59,801 bases of DNA from Hyaloperonospora brassicae (lineage: Eukaryota > Oomycota > Peronosporomycetes > Peronosporales > Peronosporaceae), in NCBI GenBank assembly GCA_947650285.1, contig CANTFL010000774.1, positions 1 through 59,801 on the forward strand, read 5' to 3'. The stretch's first letter is position 1. Each line of letters opens with the position of its first letter. Positions 47,314 through 57,420 of this stretch are shown here, one piece after another. Position numbers and translations under genes: made by a program. The notes under the pieces are model-generated. The model did no database searches, had not been told where the DNA came from, and saw nothing but the letters and a program-made list of their open reading frames with translations.

Positions 47314-48362
47314 TTACATCAACGCACAGCCGATTGCAAAGTCGCTGGCGTCACAGACCACATGAAATGGTCTGTCGTGATCTGCAATCGCCAAGATCGG
47401 CGATTGCATCAAGCTCCGCTTGATACCTTCAAAGGAACGCTGGCACTCAGCGTTCCATGACCACTTGACATTTTTCTTGAGCAAGCAAGAAAGATGAACA
47501 GTCATCTCGGCGTAGTTGCGAGCGTACTTGTGTAAGTACGCCGCTAAGCCAAGGAACTTACAAAGTCCTCGGCATCGACTGGCACTGGCCAGTCGGTGAT
47601 CGCCTTGATCTTTTCGGGATCAGGGCGTACGCCGTGTTTACCCACGATGCACCCAAGAAGTGGTATTTCGCTAGCCGCGAAAATACACTTCTTGAGGTTG
47701 GCATACAACTTATGCGTACGCATAAGTTGAATGACTCGACGAACGTGAGTTCTATGTACTTCAACGTCCGTCTTCCCGTCCATAGCCCGACTATGGACGA
47801 ACACATCGTCGAAGTAACTCGGTGCGAAATCCAACACTAGTCTCAAAAGATCTGTAACACATCTATTGAATATTGCAGGGGCATTACTCATTCCCTGTGG
47901 CATCACAAGCCACTCCCACAGCATACCGGTGGAGGTTCTCACTGCTGCGTACGGTATGTCCCGTTCACGCATCAGGCTCTGATAGAATCCGTCCATCAGA
48001 TCCATGGACGAGAAGATGGTACACTTTGACATACCATCTATGATGACGTCCTTCCTCGGTATCGGCGTCTGAGCCGGTACCGTTGCAGCATTCAACACGT
48101 CGAATGCGTGCACTATCCGCCATCCTCCTGTGGCTTTTAGCACACAGAAGATCGGGGATCTGTGAGGGGATGTTGATTCCCTCATATGGCCCGCTGCTAA
48201 GCGATCGGTAAAGAACTTGTCGATCGCTAGCACTTGTTCACGAGGCAGTGGCCACTGCTTCATGACACAGTACTTCGAGCCCGGTTCGAGCTTGATCTCG
48301 TGTCGAGTGCCTTTGTCCTTAGGCAACTCGCAAGGTACGGATTCAGGGAACACATCCTTCAA
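47314..48362 (-). pseudogene. Element 2 reverse transcriptase (with start of RNase H)
   Basis: 48362-47544 contains VFPESVPCELPKDKGTRHEI, SSMDLMDGFYQ, VMPQGMSNAPAIF and the catalytic SYFDDVFVHS. A frameshift near 47560 leads into the 47505-47314 frame (SCLLKKNVKWSWNAECQ, VVCDASDFAIGCALM then TAA). About 95% or more like element 1 over most of its length. The same stop after GCALM is present. Confidence 0.85.
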
Positions 48363-48375
48363 TTAGATCAAATCC

Positions 48376-49143
48376 TTATACAAAGGATTTGCGTGGAGTG
48401 ACTCCCAGGATTGGAACGCGTATCGCTTCAATCCGAGTCTTCTCATCGAGGACACTTCCGTCCATCCATGAGCTGCTGAGAACCCGTTCGTTCTCAGCAA
48501 ATACTGTTGCCGACCGAATATCTGCCACATACTCATCCTCTGTGACGAGTATGCAGATCTGCTTGACTTTGCCACTACGCAGATCACGCAAGAACCGTTT
48601 CGGTTCTAGCGTCGGCAGTTGAGTTATCTCCGAAGTTGACTTCGGAGGCACAACCAGATCAAGCGTGTAAGCGCCTACTCTTGATCCGTCATTAACCAAG
48701 ACATTTAGTGTCTCGATTACCTCCTGGGAAATCACTTCCATAGGAGATGGGAGAGCTTTCTCCACAATGTAGTGATCATCTACATTGTGTTCTTATACAG
48801 TCGTGCTAACGACCGTACCAAGAGTGAGGCCATCGCACTCGCTCGTAGTACATCCACGTGAATGTGAGCTTTCCAATACATTCTTCGAATCGTCATCTGA
48901 GGAACAAGTAGCAGGTATCGTAACTTATCGATGCTGCCAGATCACCCTTGGCTCGTATCTCCTGAGCCAAGGTAGTGGTAGGATGACATCAAACTTGTCA
49001 TCCAGGCCGAGTACGATGAAATCATGATCGTGCTGTTCATCTTTTAATGTGTAGTGGATTCCGACTACACTTTTCTTCACAGTGATCGATGTGCCTGTCG
49101 CTAGGCGCACCGTCAACCTCGTTTGATGAATCCTATGCTCCAC
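48376..49143 (-). pseudogene. Element 2 protease and linker
   Basis: 49143-48925 reads RLTVRLATGTSITVKKSVVG and FDVILPLPWLRRYEPR, matching the element 1 protease with many differences. 48765-48376 is the linker, almost identical to element 1 from about 48701 on, and ends at the same GVTPRKSFV stop. The upstream active-site segment near 49200 is degraded. Confidence 0.7.
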
Positions 49144-49259
49144 GAAGTTGAAACTTCCTGCCTCTAGCGACTAGCGACAAACAAATTTGTTCGACGCCCC
49201 ACAGTAAACTAGGGCGCGAAGTGACAAGTCCTTTGTCACTTCCAATATCAAGGTGACGA

Positions 49260-50481
49260 GAGACACCTCATCATTAAGTGCAGAGACAAACAGAGACTGC
49301 TTTTCGGGAGCAAGCTTCGTCAAGACAATTGCAAATTATCTTGCTGTTGCTGGATCAGTAGGGCGATCCGCCCCTACTGACCACGACCATTTTTGTGGTT
49401 GGATTCGCTGTTGCGGCTTCGCAACAGCATCGGACCCTCGCCCTCATGTTCTTCGTAATGGTGGACGATTACTACGCTCAATCCGCGTGGTTATGACCGA
49501 AGGATACTGCATTCATATGCGTAGTGTCCCAAATTATTACAGCGATGGCATCTCACCGATCGCTTATCATTCGAAGGGCGAGGTTTCTTGCCCTCGACAT
49601 TACAGAGGCCCATTGACTTTGGACCTCCGACCGCTGATCGTCTCTGCGGACGAAAGGGGTCAGCGTAGTGTGAGCCTGTCTCACACTAAAGTCTTTCTAC
49701 TCCGCAGCGAAGATTGCTTCGGAGAGCGTCTTAAGCTCTCCGCGGAACAGGTGATTCCTGACGGGGCCATCGGACAGCCCTTGAATGAATCTTGTGATCA
49801 ACACAAATACAATCACAGGTTTCACTACCATGCAGCTTGCAAGGTAGCGTACATGCTGAGCGTAAGCGGGAAAATTTACGCTCACCCTGTGTGATTCCGA
49901 GGAGTTCAAATGGTGTCCTGAATTCTGCCCTGAGAGGCTCAAACGTCTCGCTGAGCAGGGTCTTGAAGATCCTCAACGACCCAAACACGTTTGGGTCGTG
50001 CAACTTGAGATTCAGGGCACAATTATTGGCGTCCCCTGGCAAGTAAGACTGAGCGAATGCAACTTGCATTCGCTCATCGTCGACGTGACGGGCCTCGATG
50101 GCATCGTCGACTTCGACGAACCATTTTAACAGGGAGTCGCCCTCGACTCCGTGATACTTGGAGATCTCTAGCTTTAGAGACCCCGGTCGACGATCCCGTG
50201 TCGACTGCGCGGACTGAGACTGTCTCAGTTCTTCGTTACGCTAGTGATCTTGTTGTTGCAACAACGTCACCTGCGCTCGCGACCCATCAATTTTCTCGTT
50301 GCAAGAACTTGCCAATGACGGAATGCTGCTAGTCTCTATCCCTTGTGGATAGCATGGCCCAGATAGCTTCTTCGCCAACGGTCGAGCTCATTCGTTCGAT
50401 CGGACTCCATTCGATATCGGTCCAAAGGGATTAGCTTTCACATATTCCGTGAAATCTGTCTCCTTCGACTTCGTCCGACAT
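49260..50481 (-). pseudogene. Element 2 gag region
   Basis: A likely start MSDEVEGDRF is at 50481. Clear gag text follows at about 50180-49900: KLEISKYHGVEGDSLLKWFV, EVDDAIEARHVDDERMQVAF, SYLPGDANNCALNLKLHDP and ETFEPLRAEFRTPFELLG, then after a frameshift AYAQHVRYLAS and GLSDGPVRNHLFRGELKTL. No intact zinc knuckle was seen. Confidence 0.8.
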
Positions 50482-50520
50482 GTTAATGTTGGGCGATGCG
50501 AGTGTGGTCCTTGGACGGAC

Positions 50521-50537
50521 TACAAATTGCTACCAGG
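50521..50537 (-). other. Possible primer-binding site of element 2
   Basis: On the minus strand CCTGGTAGCAATTTGTAG follows the 5' LTR directly. A TGG start, complementary to a tRNA CCA end, is typical. The tRNA was not identified. Confidence 0.5.
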
Positions 50538-50978
50538 TGTAACGGGGCACCGACGACTACGTACTGGTCAACCAGTACAGAGTTTACTGTCACTGACGGT
50601 AGTGATAGTCAGTGCCCAGCTAGGTGTAGAACTACTCAGAGGAAGGTAGAACGACTAAGGTGAAAGACTAGTCGTAGGAAAATTAAAACTGTTATTAATA
50701 TAATTAAGTCCTATAACTCCTTGTATCTCTGTTTGTCCTGACTTAATTACAATAATGTAACCAAATGTATGGTGACGTCTACTCACCACCCATTGCGCGC
50801 GCCTAGCAGCGATTGGTGGGTTGATATCATCACGACATCAACCAATCAGTAGACCCTTCGGTCATCTTCAACAATACCATCATGCTCTGTGATATTGTTG
50901 AAAGAATATTCATCGAAATATTCTTTATTGTCATTTTATCCTTACTGACAATATCATGTAACGGGCTCCCCCGTTACG
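50538..50978 (-). repeat. 5' LTR of element 2
   Basis: 441 bp, matching 43324-43764 with few differences. The outermost base at 50978 is changed compared with the left LTR. Confidence 0.93.
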
Positions 50979-52524
50979 AAATTCGTCGCGCATCACACAG
51001 CAGGAAACGTTTGTGCCAAATTTTTAAGTCGTTTGCTTGCAGATGCAATGCGTTCATCACAGCTGGCAAATCATTTTGAATCCTAGTGTACCTGCAAGTG
51101 TGGTATACTATCAAGATGACACCATTGCAGCGTCTTTTAGTCAACTTTTGCAGCTGGTTGTATTATCTTCGTTCGATGGCTGCCGCAAACTGTCCTCTTG
51201 TCGAAGTTTTTGCTCTGTCTAGAGCAAGAAATGTTGACGTCATCAATGTATGCATTGGTGCGCCGACTATTGGCAATGTCGATTCTTAACGGGGCAACAT
51301 CGCGTACCAGTTCGACCTGCTTCAGAGAAGAGATCACACTGACACACGGCAATGCAGGAATAAGATTGTAGAAAAGTAATTGCCAACGAAATCAGCTATC
51401 AAAACTAGTAAACCTCTGTGCGTGTTTCCTGATGGTCGTAGGTCTCGATTGCGAATGTACCACTGACGCAACCTTTATTCCTCTGATCTGCGTTGCCTGC
51501 ATTTCTGGAAGGCGAAGTTGGCATCAATGCTACCGTAACCTTCGATTCCATAGCTCAAAAAATACACTCCAATCGGATGTCAGCGATCCGTCCTGGGTAA
51601 GTTCTAGCTTTGCTTGCTGCCAGATAAATGTCTTAAGCTCTTTGACGACGACTGACGGAGTGACAGTAAGATTTCAAGCGCAAGATTTGGTACCACGTGT
51701 CAGACCGAGTTTGCCATGTGGAACGTCAGACACTTCGTACATCTATGCTGGTCGCTATCCCGTCTTTGTCAAAGCTCAAATTTGTCGCGCATTGCTAGCG
51801 AATGTGCGAATGTGCGAACGTCTGTTTAGAACTAGCGTGACATTGGCACAGCAGCAAATTCTCTGTTCTATGACCAAAGTCAATAAGAGGCCCTTCGCAC
51901 GCTCAACGCCTAGAACTTGCTTATGAGACCGCATGCCTGTTCCGTCGTTTGCCCTGCTTCCCTAAGTAAATCTGCTGTTCGACGACGTCCCACACGGCTG
52001 TCATACCGTTTGACGCTCACGTACCGTTCTTCGATCCCAGATGTCCTATCTAATGTAAAGACAGCGAACCTTTTAAATATTGACTCAGTCGATGCACGTG
52101 TTCGAATCAGCTCAGTACTCATGGTTGTAGTACTTTGGAGACGAGCAAGTATCTGCTCTCGACATTTTGATAGTGTTGACGATATCGTGCAAGGCGAAAG
52201 CATTAGTGACGGAACGAGGAGAAAATTGTAACTTCCGACCGAGACCAGAAGCAAAGCAGAGTCCACACCCGTTTCTACATGAACTATCTAAAACAGCAGA
52301 CTTGTCGATCATGTCTCGACAAGTAGTTGTCTCTGCCACTCTCTTTTCCATGTGCATTTGAAGCACCAGGACCTTTGTCCGTGTGGGAGAGATGATGCGT
52401 TTGTGGCGCGGAGATTGTGCACGCTGCTCATATGTTGCAGCCGCACGCATGTCTACAACTGAATGCGCTCAAATCCGCTGTTAGTGAGTCTTCATTATAC
52501 GTTTACCCGTCAACAGAGACACTG
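50979..52524. other. Region between element 2 and the GH18 gene
   Basis: No confident gene. A + frame ending near 51289 contains INVCIGAPTIGN, faintly like the Ser-distal part of class 3 lipases, but the rest does not support this. A 164-codon + frame at 51432-51926 has no recognised motif. The last part should hold the GH18 promoter. Confidence 0.3.
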
Positions 52525-53640
52525 ATGGTTCGATTTCCACATGAAGAGTGTGCAAGTCCAAACGACATAAACTTGTACACTTCTTGGTCGTTCGATCAAC
52601 ATGATGTCCCTGAGAAGAAGCCGCGCTCGACATCCGTGAGACGCCTGGCTGCAATCATTTGCGGAATAATGGTGCTCGTTGCTGTCATTGTCGCGGTGGG
52701 CGTGACGTTGACTGCCGATTCAAGCAGTTCTGGCGATACGTCGAGCTCGGGTGGAAGTAGCGCGACTTCCGCTGCATCGTCTACTCGGCTATCGTCCTGC
52801 CCTCCTGTCGCCGCCAAAGACCGGACTGTAGCATTCTGGCAAAGCGAAGTTGCTGGATGTGACACCGTTCCGGATGGCGTCACTCACTTGATCTTTGGCT
52901 TTGCACTTGTCGCAGAAGGCGTTATCGTGCCCACGTTCCAGTCGTCCGATGACCACATTACACAATGCGTGAAAACCCTCCACGAGCGCTGCATTTCGAC
53001 ACTGGCGAGTGTTGGTGGGTCAACTAACAACGACAACATGTCGGTAATTGCGAACGCGACGCTGTTTGCTGAGTCAGCCGTCAATCTAGTGACGAAGTTC
53101 GGGTTTGCTGGCTTGGATTTCGACGACGAGACTGTTGGGGTGCAGTTTAGTGCCGATCGAACGATTGAGCTGCTGAAGGCTACACGGGAGGCGCTGGACG
53201 AAAGTGGTGGTACTTCGTCGGCTTTGCTGACCTACGATGCCTATTTCAGCGAAGGAGACCTCGCAGTATGTTCAGCAGTCGACGCAGCAGTATACTCGAG
53301 ATGCTTTCCGACAAAGGTGCTCGACTACGTGGATTGGATCAACATTATGGCGTACAACGTCCATGAAGACGATGCCACTGCAGCAGCAATATACGCGGCG
53401 GCTGAGAATACTACTTTTGCAGCGTGGAAGACTCAGTTAGGTGGCGATTTTTCCCGCGCTACGGTTGGTCTATGTGTAAAGGGTGGATGTGCCTATGGTC
53501 CGGGGCCGAATGCAACAGTGATTAACGAATGGGAGAAGTTTGGCCGCCAGGATGGACACGGGGGTATGATGATATACTCTGCATCGGCAGAAGTAGGCGA
53601 TAATTTTGCAGTTACCAGGAGCATCATTCGCTCGTCGTAA
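52525..53640 (+). CDS. Membrane-anchored GH18 (chitinase-like) protein
   Basis: Glycoside hydrolase family 18 domain on a type II membrane anchor. From the ATG at 52525 (MVRFPHEECASPND) the protein has 371 residues: a cytosolic stretch of about 40, a hydrophobic segment at about 41-64 (LAAIICGIMVLVAVIVAVGV), a Ser/Thr/Gly-rich stalk, then the TIM-barrel with ASVGGST (the SxGG strand, about 161-167) and the catalytic strand GLDFDDE (Asp198, Asp200, Glu202). The canonical DGxDxDxE keeps the last Asp and the Glu, but the first Asp is Ala. The later Met-Ala-Tyr motif reads MAYN rather than MxYD. The frame is open upstream, so ATG 52432 or a 5' exon is possible. Likely role in chitin or other N-acetylglucosamine glycan binding or cleavage at the cell surface; activity is uncertain. 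Confidence 0.85.
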   Translation: MVRFPHEECASPNDINLYTSWSFDQHDVPEKKPRSTSVRRLAAIICGIMVLVAVIVAVGVTLTADSSSSGDTSSSGGSSATSAASSTRLSSCPPVAAKDRTVAFWQSEVAGCDTVPDGVTHLIFGFALVAEGVIVPTFQSSDDHITQCVKTLHERCISTLASVGGSTNNDNMSVIANATLFAESAVNLVTKFGFAGLDFDDETVGVQFSADRTIELLKATREALDESGGTSSALLTYDAYFSEGDLAVCSAVDAAVYSRCFPTKVLDYVDWINIMAYNVHEDDATAAAIYAAAENTTFAAWKTQLGGDFSRATVGLCVKGGCAYGPGPNATVINEWEKFGRQDGHGGMMIYSASAEVGDNFAVTRSIIRSS

Positions 53641-54092
53641 GCAACGGGCAGCACTTCGATCAGCTTTGCATTTGCTCCGGAAGCAAATCTCAGCTATAAA
53701 CATGACGGAATGGTGAGTCTTGCACGGCAAGCGGTATAGTTGGTAGGACACTTGCTGGCTCAACAGTCAATCCCATAACTCCAAATGTGTCGGCAGTTGT
53801 AGCGTAACATTTCTACATATACCACATAAACTGTGCATTAATCGACATCGAAACAGGGTTTCACGGGTGCCTTACGTGCGCTCTCTACACTTTCTTGCAG
53901 CCGCAGTCGCTAAGGATGGCGTCAAAACATCAGAGCGTCCGATTTTCGTATTGCAGTCGCCTGCGCATGTCGTTTGTACTCCAGCAGTTAAGACCGTTGT
54001 TGTACATCTCGTATGCTACCTCTTATATCTCATCAATCACCAGTTTATCCTGAACGGGCATAGTGCTTTCCAATACGTTTACGGCAAACTCT
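53641..54092. other. 3' flank of GH18 gene, nothing recognised
   Basis: Only short frames without motifs. Confidence 0.35.
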
Positions 54093-54497
54093 TTAATCTC
54101 TTTGTATAAGCGTAATACAGCGTGCATCCTTTTCTTCACGGCGAGCTGCTAAGTTTCGCCCTATGAATTGCGGTACAGAGGTAGAAGCCGACTTTCGTAA
54201 CTCAAGTTCCTGCAGAATTTGTTGTCGTTGCATAGCACCGAAACTGAGTCCATCAGTGCAAAACAGTCTCGAACGCTGTAGTTTGTACGTAAGCAACGCG
54301 ATTGACGAAGGTGCAACATCAAAGGCACAACTCATGATGTAACATATTGTGTGTAGCTTGCAGTCCGTGCACTGCCGAAAGTCGGATGAACGTGAAGGAG
54401 CAGCCTTTTTCACATCCATAAACTGATACCTAAGCAGGGCAAACAAAGCTTCGTGTCCGTGGCCGTGTCTATGATTGAACGCCACGTCAATTCGCAC
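54093..54497 (-). CDS. Hypothetical protein (uncertain)
   Basis: Not recognised. Open minus frame of 134 codons with an ATG near 54495. The C-terminal part (GAMQRQQILQELELRKSAST, RNLAARREEKDARC) is charged and helix-like and could be real coding sequence. The middle (CKLHTICYIMSCAFDVAPSS) looks less protein-like and could hide an intron. It overlaps the start of the + strand hAT-derived ORF head to head, so at most one may be real here. Confidence 0.25.
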   Translation of the reverse strand: MRIDVAFNHRHGHGHEALFALLRYQFMDVKKAAPSRSSDFRQCTDCKLHTICYIMSCAFDVAPSSIALLTYKLQRSRLFCTDGLSFGAMQRQQILQELELRKSASTSVPQFIGRNLAARREEKDARCITLIQRD

Positions 54498-55199
54498 GAG
54501 CTCGTGTGCGTGCTTCTGGATCCGCGTGTCGCCGGCGCCGGTCTTTCAGTCGCTGGCAAGCGGCGCGTGAAATCCTTAGTTGTCCAACTAGCGGAACGCG
54601 TGTTTCCAAGCGCAGGATACGGCAGTGGTGCTGTTCGCTCTCAGCTGTTGAACGAATTGGGCGATTACGCAGAGAGAACGGGAGTCTTTTCCGACGTCGT
54701 CGCGTGGGAAATGACTGTCGGTCGGCCCTCGACGCTGTTCTGGAACGACTTTGTCGAGGATGCGCCGCACTTGACTCGCGTAGCCCGTGCCGTCATTTCG
54801 ATCTCACCGTTCGCACAGACAGCCACCGAGTCGTTCACCGCTCCGCTTCCGCAAGAACAGTGTTCGTATGACCAGACGTTCGCAGTGCAGCAATTGAAAG
54901 CTCTGACTCGCACCCGTCGATTAACGCAAAGCACAAGTGGCTTCAAGCAGTACATCTCGCTGTTGTTCCCTCCATCTCCGTTGCCACAAGGCAGCGTGTC
55001 GGACAGTATGCTGTCGCGTGAAGTGGCCAACGCTCTTCGAGGGAACAACACGCTGCGATGGTCCGCACGTGACGAGACCAGAGCCGAAGCCATCGTCGTG
55101 CATCAACTGCGTCAAATACTGCAAGCAGGAGGCGACGACAACGACAATACTCAGAGCAGCAAACAAGTGCCGACCCCATTGCCAGCGGCCACGACATAA
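54471..55199 (+). CDS. ORF with hAT transposase C-terminal domain
   Basis: Intact frame of 242 codons from ATG 54471 (MIERHVNSHELVCVLLDPRV). LLDPRVAGAGLS followed by a helical stretch, then STLFWNDFVEDAPHLTRVAR and AVISISPFAQTATESF, is the pattern of the hAT C-terminal dimerisation domain (F-W, P-x-L, A, I-x-I-x-x-x-x-A-x-x-E-x-x-F). The tail is Gln/Asp-rich. No N-terminal BED finger or catalytic region was found upstream, so it is either the last piece of a transposase or a domesticated gene. It is GC-rich like host genes and has no stop, in contrast to the decayed hAT at 8-9 kb. The frame is open to about 54396 without ATG, so an upstream exon is possible. Confidence 0.6.
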   Translation: MIERHVNSHELVCVLLDPRVAGAGLSVAGKRRVKSLVVQLAERVFPSAGYGSGAVRSQLLNELGDYAERTGVFSDVVAWEMTVGRPSTLFWNDFVEDAPHLTRVARAVISISPFAQTATESFTAPLPQEQCSYDQTFAVQQLKALTRTRRLTQSTSGFKQYISLLFPPSPLPQGSVSDSMLSREVANALRGNNTLRWSARDETRAEAIVVHQLRQILQAGGDDNDNTQSSKQVPTPLPAATT

Positions 55200-55394
55200 C
55201 ACGACCCGCTAGACGTCGGCGTCTCGTGGTTTGCGTTCCAGTCCGTCAACGACCTCAACGTCTTGGAAAACACTCTCAAGAAGTTTGTACAACGTCCCGC
55301 CGCCGCCGCTATCGTCAATTAGCACCTAACGTCCATACCGCCAGCAGCGCAATAGCCCCACGCGTCGAGCCACATCCAAGTCGAGCCACGTCCG

Positions 55395-55495
55395 TGTATT
55401 AGTTCTCACAGTCTCCAACGTCGCGTGTCCCAATGCAAGTGTCCCGGACTACGTGTCCCGACTCAAGTGTCCCAAGTCGCGTGTCCATCGATCTC
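55395..55495. repeat. Short imperfect repeats with GTGTCCC core
   Basis: About six spaced copies of (C/A)GTGTCCC-type words with CGACTAC/CAAGTCGC between them, just downstream of the CTF8 stop codon. Confidence 0.5.
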
Positions 55496-55508
55496 TTCCA
55501 TCCACGGA

Positions 55509-55871
55509 CTACGCGAGCACAGGCTTTGGTCGGGAGGCGAACACGACGCGCGTGCGGGCAATGCCCACGACTTCGTACTGGACCTGTGCCGCTGCTGCTC
55601 CGACACTGCCGTCGGTCGTCCCGTCCATCGCGTGACTGGCGTCGCTCTTGTGCAGGATCGCAAACGGTTTTGGCAGAGTTTGCACTGTGCCAGTCAACAC
55701 GTGCGTCCCAATGCGCAGCGTCAGTACGCCCGCGTGTCCGAAACGAAGTGTCCCAATGTCCACCCCCTGCAGGTCCAGCGCGCCCTTGCCGCCACTGGGG
55801 AGTAACTCGCCCTGGAACTCGAGCAAACTCCACTCGCACCCCGCAGCATCAACAAGCACAGGCACCAGCAT
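55509..55871 (-). CDS. CTF8: CTF8, subunit of the alternative clamp loader CTF18-RFC
   Basis: Nuclear protein that with CTF18 and DCC1 forms the Ctf18-RFC complex, which loads PCNA and supports sister-chromatid cohesion. The ATG at 55871 (MLVPVLVDAAGCEWSLLEFQ) gives 120 residues, close to human CHTF8 (121). Family landmarks: EW-x-LLEFQGEL at about 13-23, GTLRFGHAGVLTLRIGTHVL in the middle, LPKPFAILHK, and the C-terminal VVFASRPKPVLA. The longer frame from 55943 is unlikely because the family starts just before this EW block. Single exon, intact, stop TAG at 55509-55511. The neighbours do not suggest co-regulation. Confidence 0.88.
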   Translation of the reverse strand: MLVPVLVDAAGCEWSLLEFQGELLPSGGKGALDLQGVDIGTLRFGHAGVLTLRIGTHVLTGTVQTLPKPFAILHKSDASHAMDGTTDGSVGAAAAQVQYEVVGIARTRVVFASRPKPVLA

Positions 55872-56129
55872 TGCTTGGGTCCGCTCTGTTCGACAAACGC
55901 TGTCCGAGAGGAGCTGTCTCTGGCCCGCGAGCGATGAAGACAACAGGACAATGCGCTAGCGATTGTACTGCGAAATTTGATGTTCGGTAATTGTACAACT
56001 ACTGATGGAAAGTTTGGTGATAATTCAAAAAAGAAGACTGGAGAATTCTTGATCTTCGTTTCGACCATAATTGCAACATTCACATCTCTCCAAAATGCCA
56101 ATATCAAGGCCGAAAACTACTGAGTTACG

Positions 56130-56445
56130 ACAGCATTATACACGGCAGCACCAGCAGAGACCGATCCAGCAACGTCTAAACAAGCAGCTTGCGGCAACGA
56201 CAGACCTCGCAACATCATCGCTGGCACCTCAAGCCCAGCAACATCAGCTGAAACGATGACAGCGCCTCCAAATCGGCACCATACAAAGCAGCACCAGCAG
56301 CGACCGATCCAGCAGCTACCGATCAAGCAGCGACCGATCCATCAACGTCCAAACGAGCAGCTCGTTGGCAACGATAGACCTAGCAACATGATCGCTGGTT
56401 TGATCAAGCCCACAGTTCCAGCTGTACCACTAGCACCGATAGCAC
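56130..56445. repeat. Tandem duplication, about 130-150 bp, CAG-rich
   Basis: Two diverged copies contain GCAGCACCAGCAG, GACCGATCCAGCA, CAACGTC, AACGA(C/T)AGACCT and GCAACAT(C/G)ATCGCTGG in the same order. The second copy has an extra internal CGATCAAGCAGCGACC unit. Frames in it on both strands are low complexity and are not called as genes. Confidence 0.7.
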
Positions 56446-56746
56446 CAGCAACGATAGTCGATTGGTTTCCAGCAAAACCCAACATGCAATCCAACAACGA
56501 AAGCGAAAAAGTCTTATTTTACACAATACTACCGTTAAGCAGATCTTGTTTTTATCTCTAGGTAGCGTTCATCATACATGCAGTCGACGACGTCAAATTC
56601 CTGTTCAAGTTCTGGGTGATCGTCTCACGCGTTTTGAGATCAAAGTCACGAACGCCTTGGACCCATTTTCCGCTCTACGATTACGGATGACGAATCCAGT
56701 AGATATCGCTTCCTCTGCTAATAAACAAATAAATAAACAAATGTTA

Positions 56747-57420
56747 TCATGACGATAAAATAACAAGCAACAAAACAAAGAGGCAGAAACATACTGCTCG
56801 CCCACCAAGAGATTCTAACAAATGACGGATATCTGCTTCGACGTAGGCGTTCCTCAGCGCGTTCCCATTGCCTACAAGTTGAAAAGGCATCAATTCCCTC
56901 GCGCCTTCTTTGATCGCGATCGTGACGGCGCTCTGCACTTGTGTTCTCTGGCCGGCCAAAATCCTGACATCGTGGACCAATTATTCCTTCTCTCTACGAC
57001 TAGAGAGATGCCGTACTCCTTGCTAGCTCGAATCGGGTGGGCCATCATGCGCTCTTCCAAGTTATCAATCCTGTAACGCATCTAGATGTGCACGCCACCC
57101 AATCTGTCCAGTTTCTTGTCTACAGTGGTGATCAACTGGTTGTTACATTCGATGAGGCGGATGCGTTCGTCGTGATGTGTGTAGATCAGGAGATTGCGTT
57201 TAAAGTTATGCAGCTCATTTGCGAGCATGCGTTCAGCCGTGCATCCATCGCGCTGTATTTTCGTCTCTTCGTGGGGCTCTGCGAGCTTAGCCGCGTTTCC
57301 ATCGCACTCTCTTTTCATCTCCTTGTGGAGCTCTGCGAGGTCAGACGCGTGTTCACCGCGCTCTCTAGTCAGGTTCTCCTCAAGCGCTGCAATACGCGTA
57401 CGTCTCATGGTCTCCTCCAT
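56747..57420 (-). pseudogene. Coiled-coil protein gene, broken
   Basis: Not assigned to a family. From 57420 the frame reads MEETMRRTRIAALEENLTRE, then three units of about 18 residues (ERGEHASDLAELHKEMK, RECDGNAAKLAEPHEETK, IQRDGCTAERMLANEL), predicted coiled coil. A TAG at 57082-57084 interrupts it, after which the same frame continues (RYRIDNLEERMMAHPIRA, NNWSTMSGFWPARE). A frameshift then leads to GARELMPFQLVGNGNALRNA and EADIRHLLESLGG in the 56980-56747 frame. The sequence CTTTTCACAG just upstream looks like a splice acceptor, so an earlier exon may exist. Confidence 0.5.

Larger units (their letters stand above)
43324..50978 (-). mobile_element. Ty3/gypsy chromovirus, element 2
   Basis: Two 441-bp LTRs (43324-43764, 50538-50978) enclose gag, protease, RT, RNase H, integrase and chromodomain, all on the minus strand. 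Orientation is confirmed by a polypurine tract next to the left LTR and a TGG-starting primer-site candidate next to the right LTR. The LTR copies differ at only a few sites, so insertion was fairly recent. The 5 bases on each side differ (TTTTT left, AAATT right), so no target duplication is visible. Confidence 0.93.

Noticed and set aside
47029..47460. + strand ORF of 143 codons, also present in element 1 as 35290-35694 (-).
   Set aside because: It is opposite the nearly identical RNase H region, so its conservation is explained by the shared pol block.
49253..49894. Long + strand ORF of 213 codons inside element 2.
   Set aside because: It is the antisense shadow of the gag region; unlike the 43895 ORF it has no counterpart in element 1.
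50985..51300. GAPTIGN in a + frame suggested a class 3 lipase.
   Set aside because: No GHSLGG nucleophile motif or other lipase blocks were found, and the reverse strand reads equally well.
4326..57084. Several frames are interrupted by TAG (4326, 21184, 57082), which suggested stop-codon reassignment or readthrough.
   Set aside because: Intact genes here use all three stops at expected ends (MCM8 TGA, CTF8 TAG, small membrane protein TAA), and other pseudogenes are broken by TAA and frameshifts as well.
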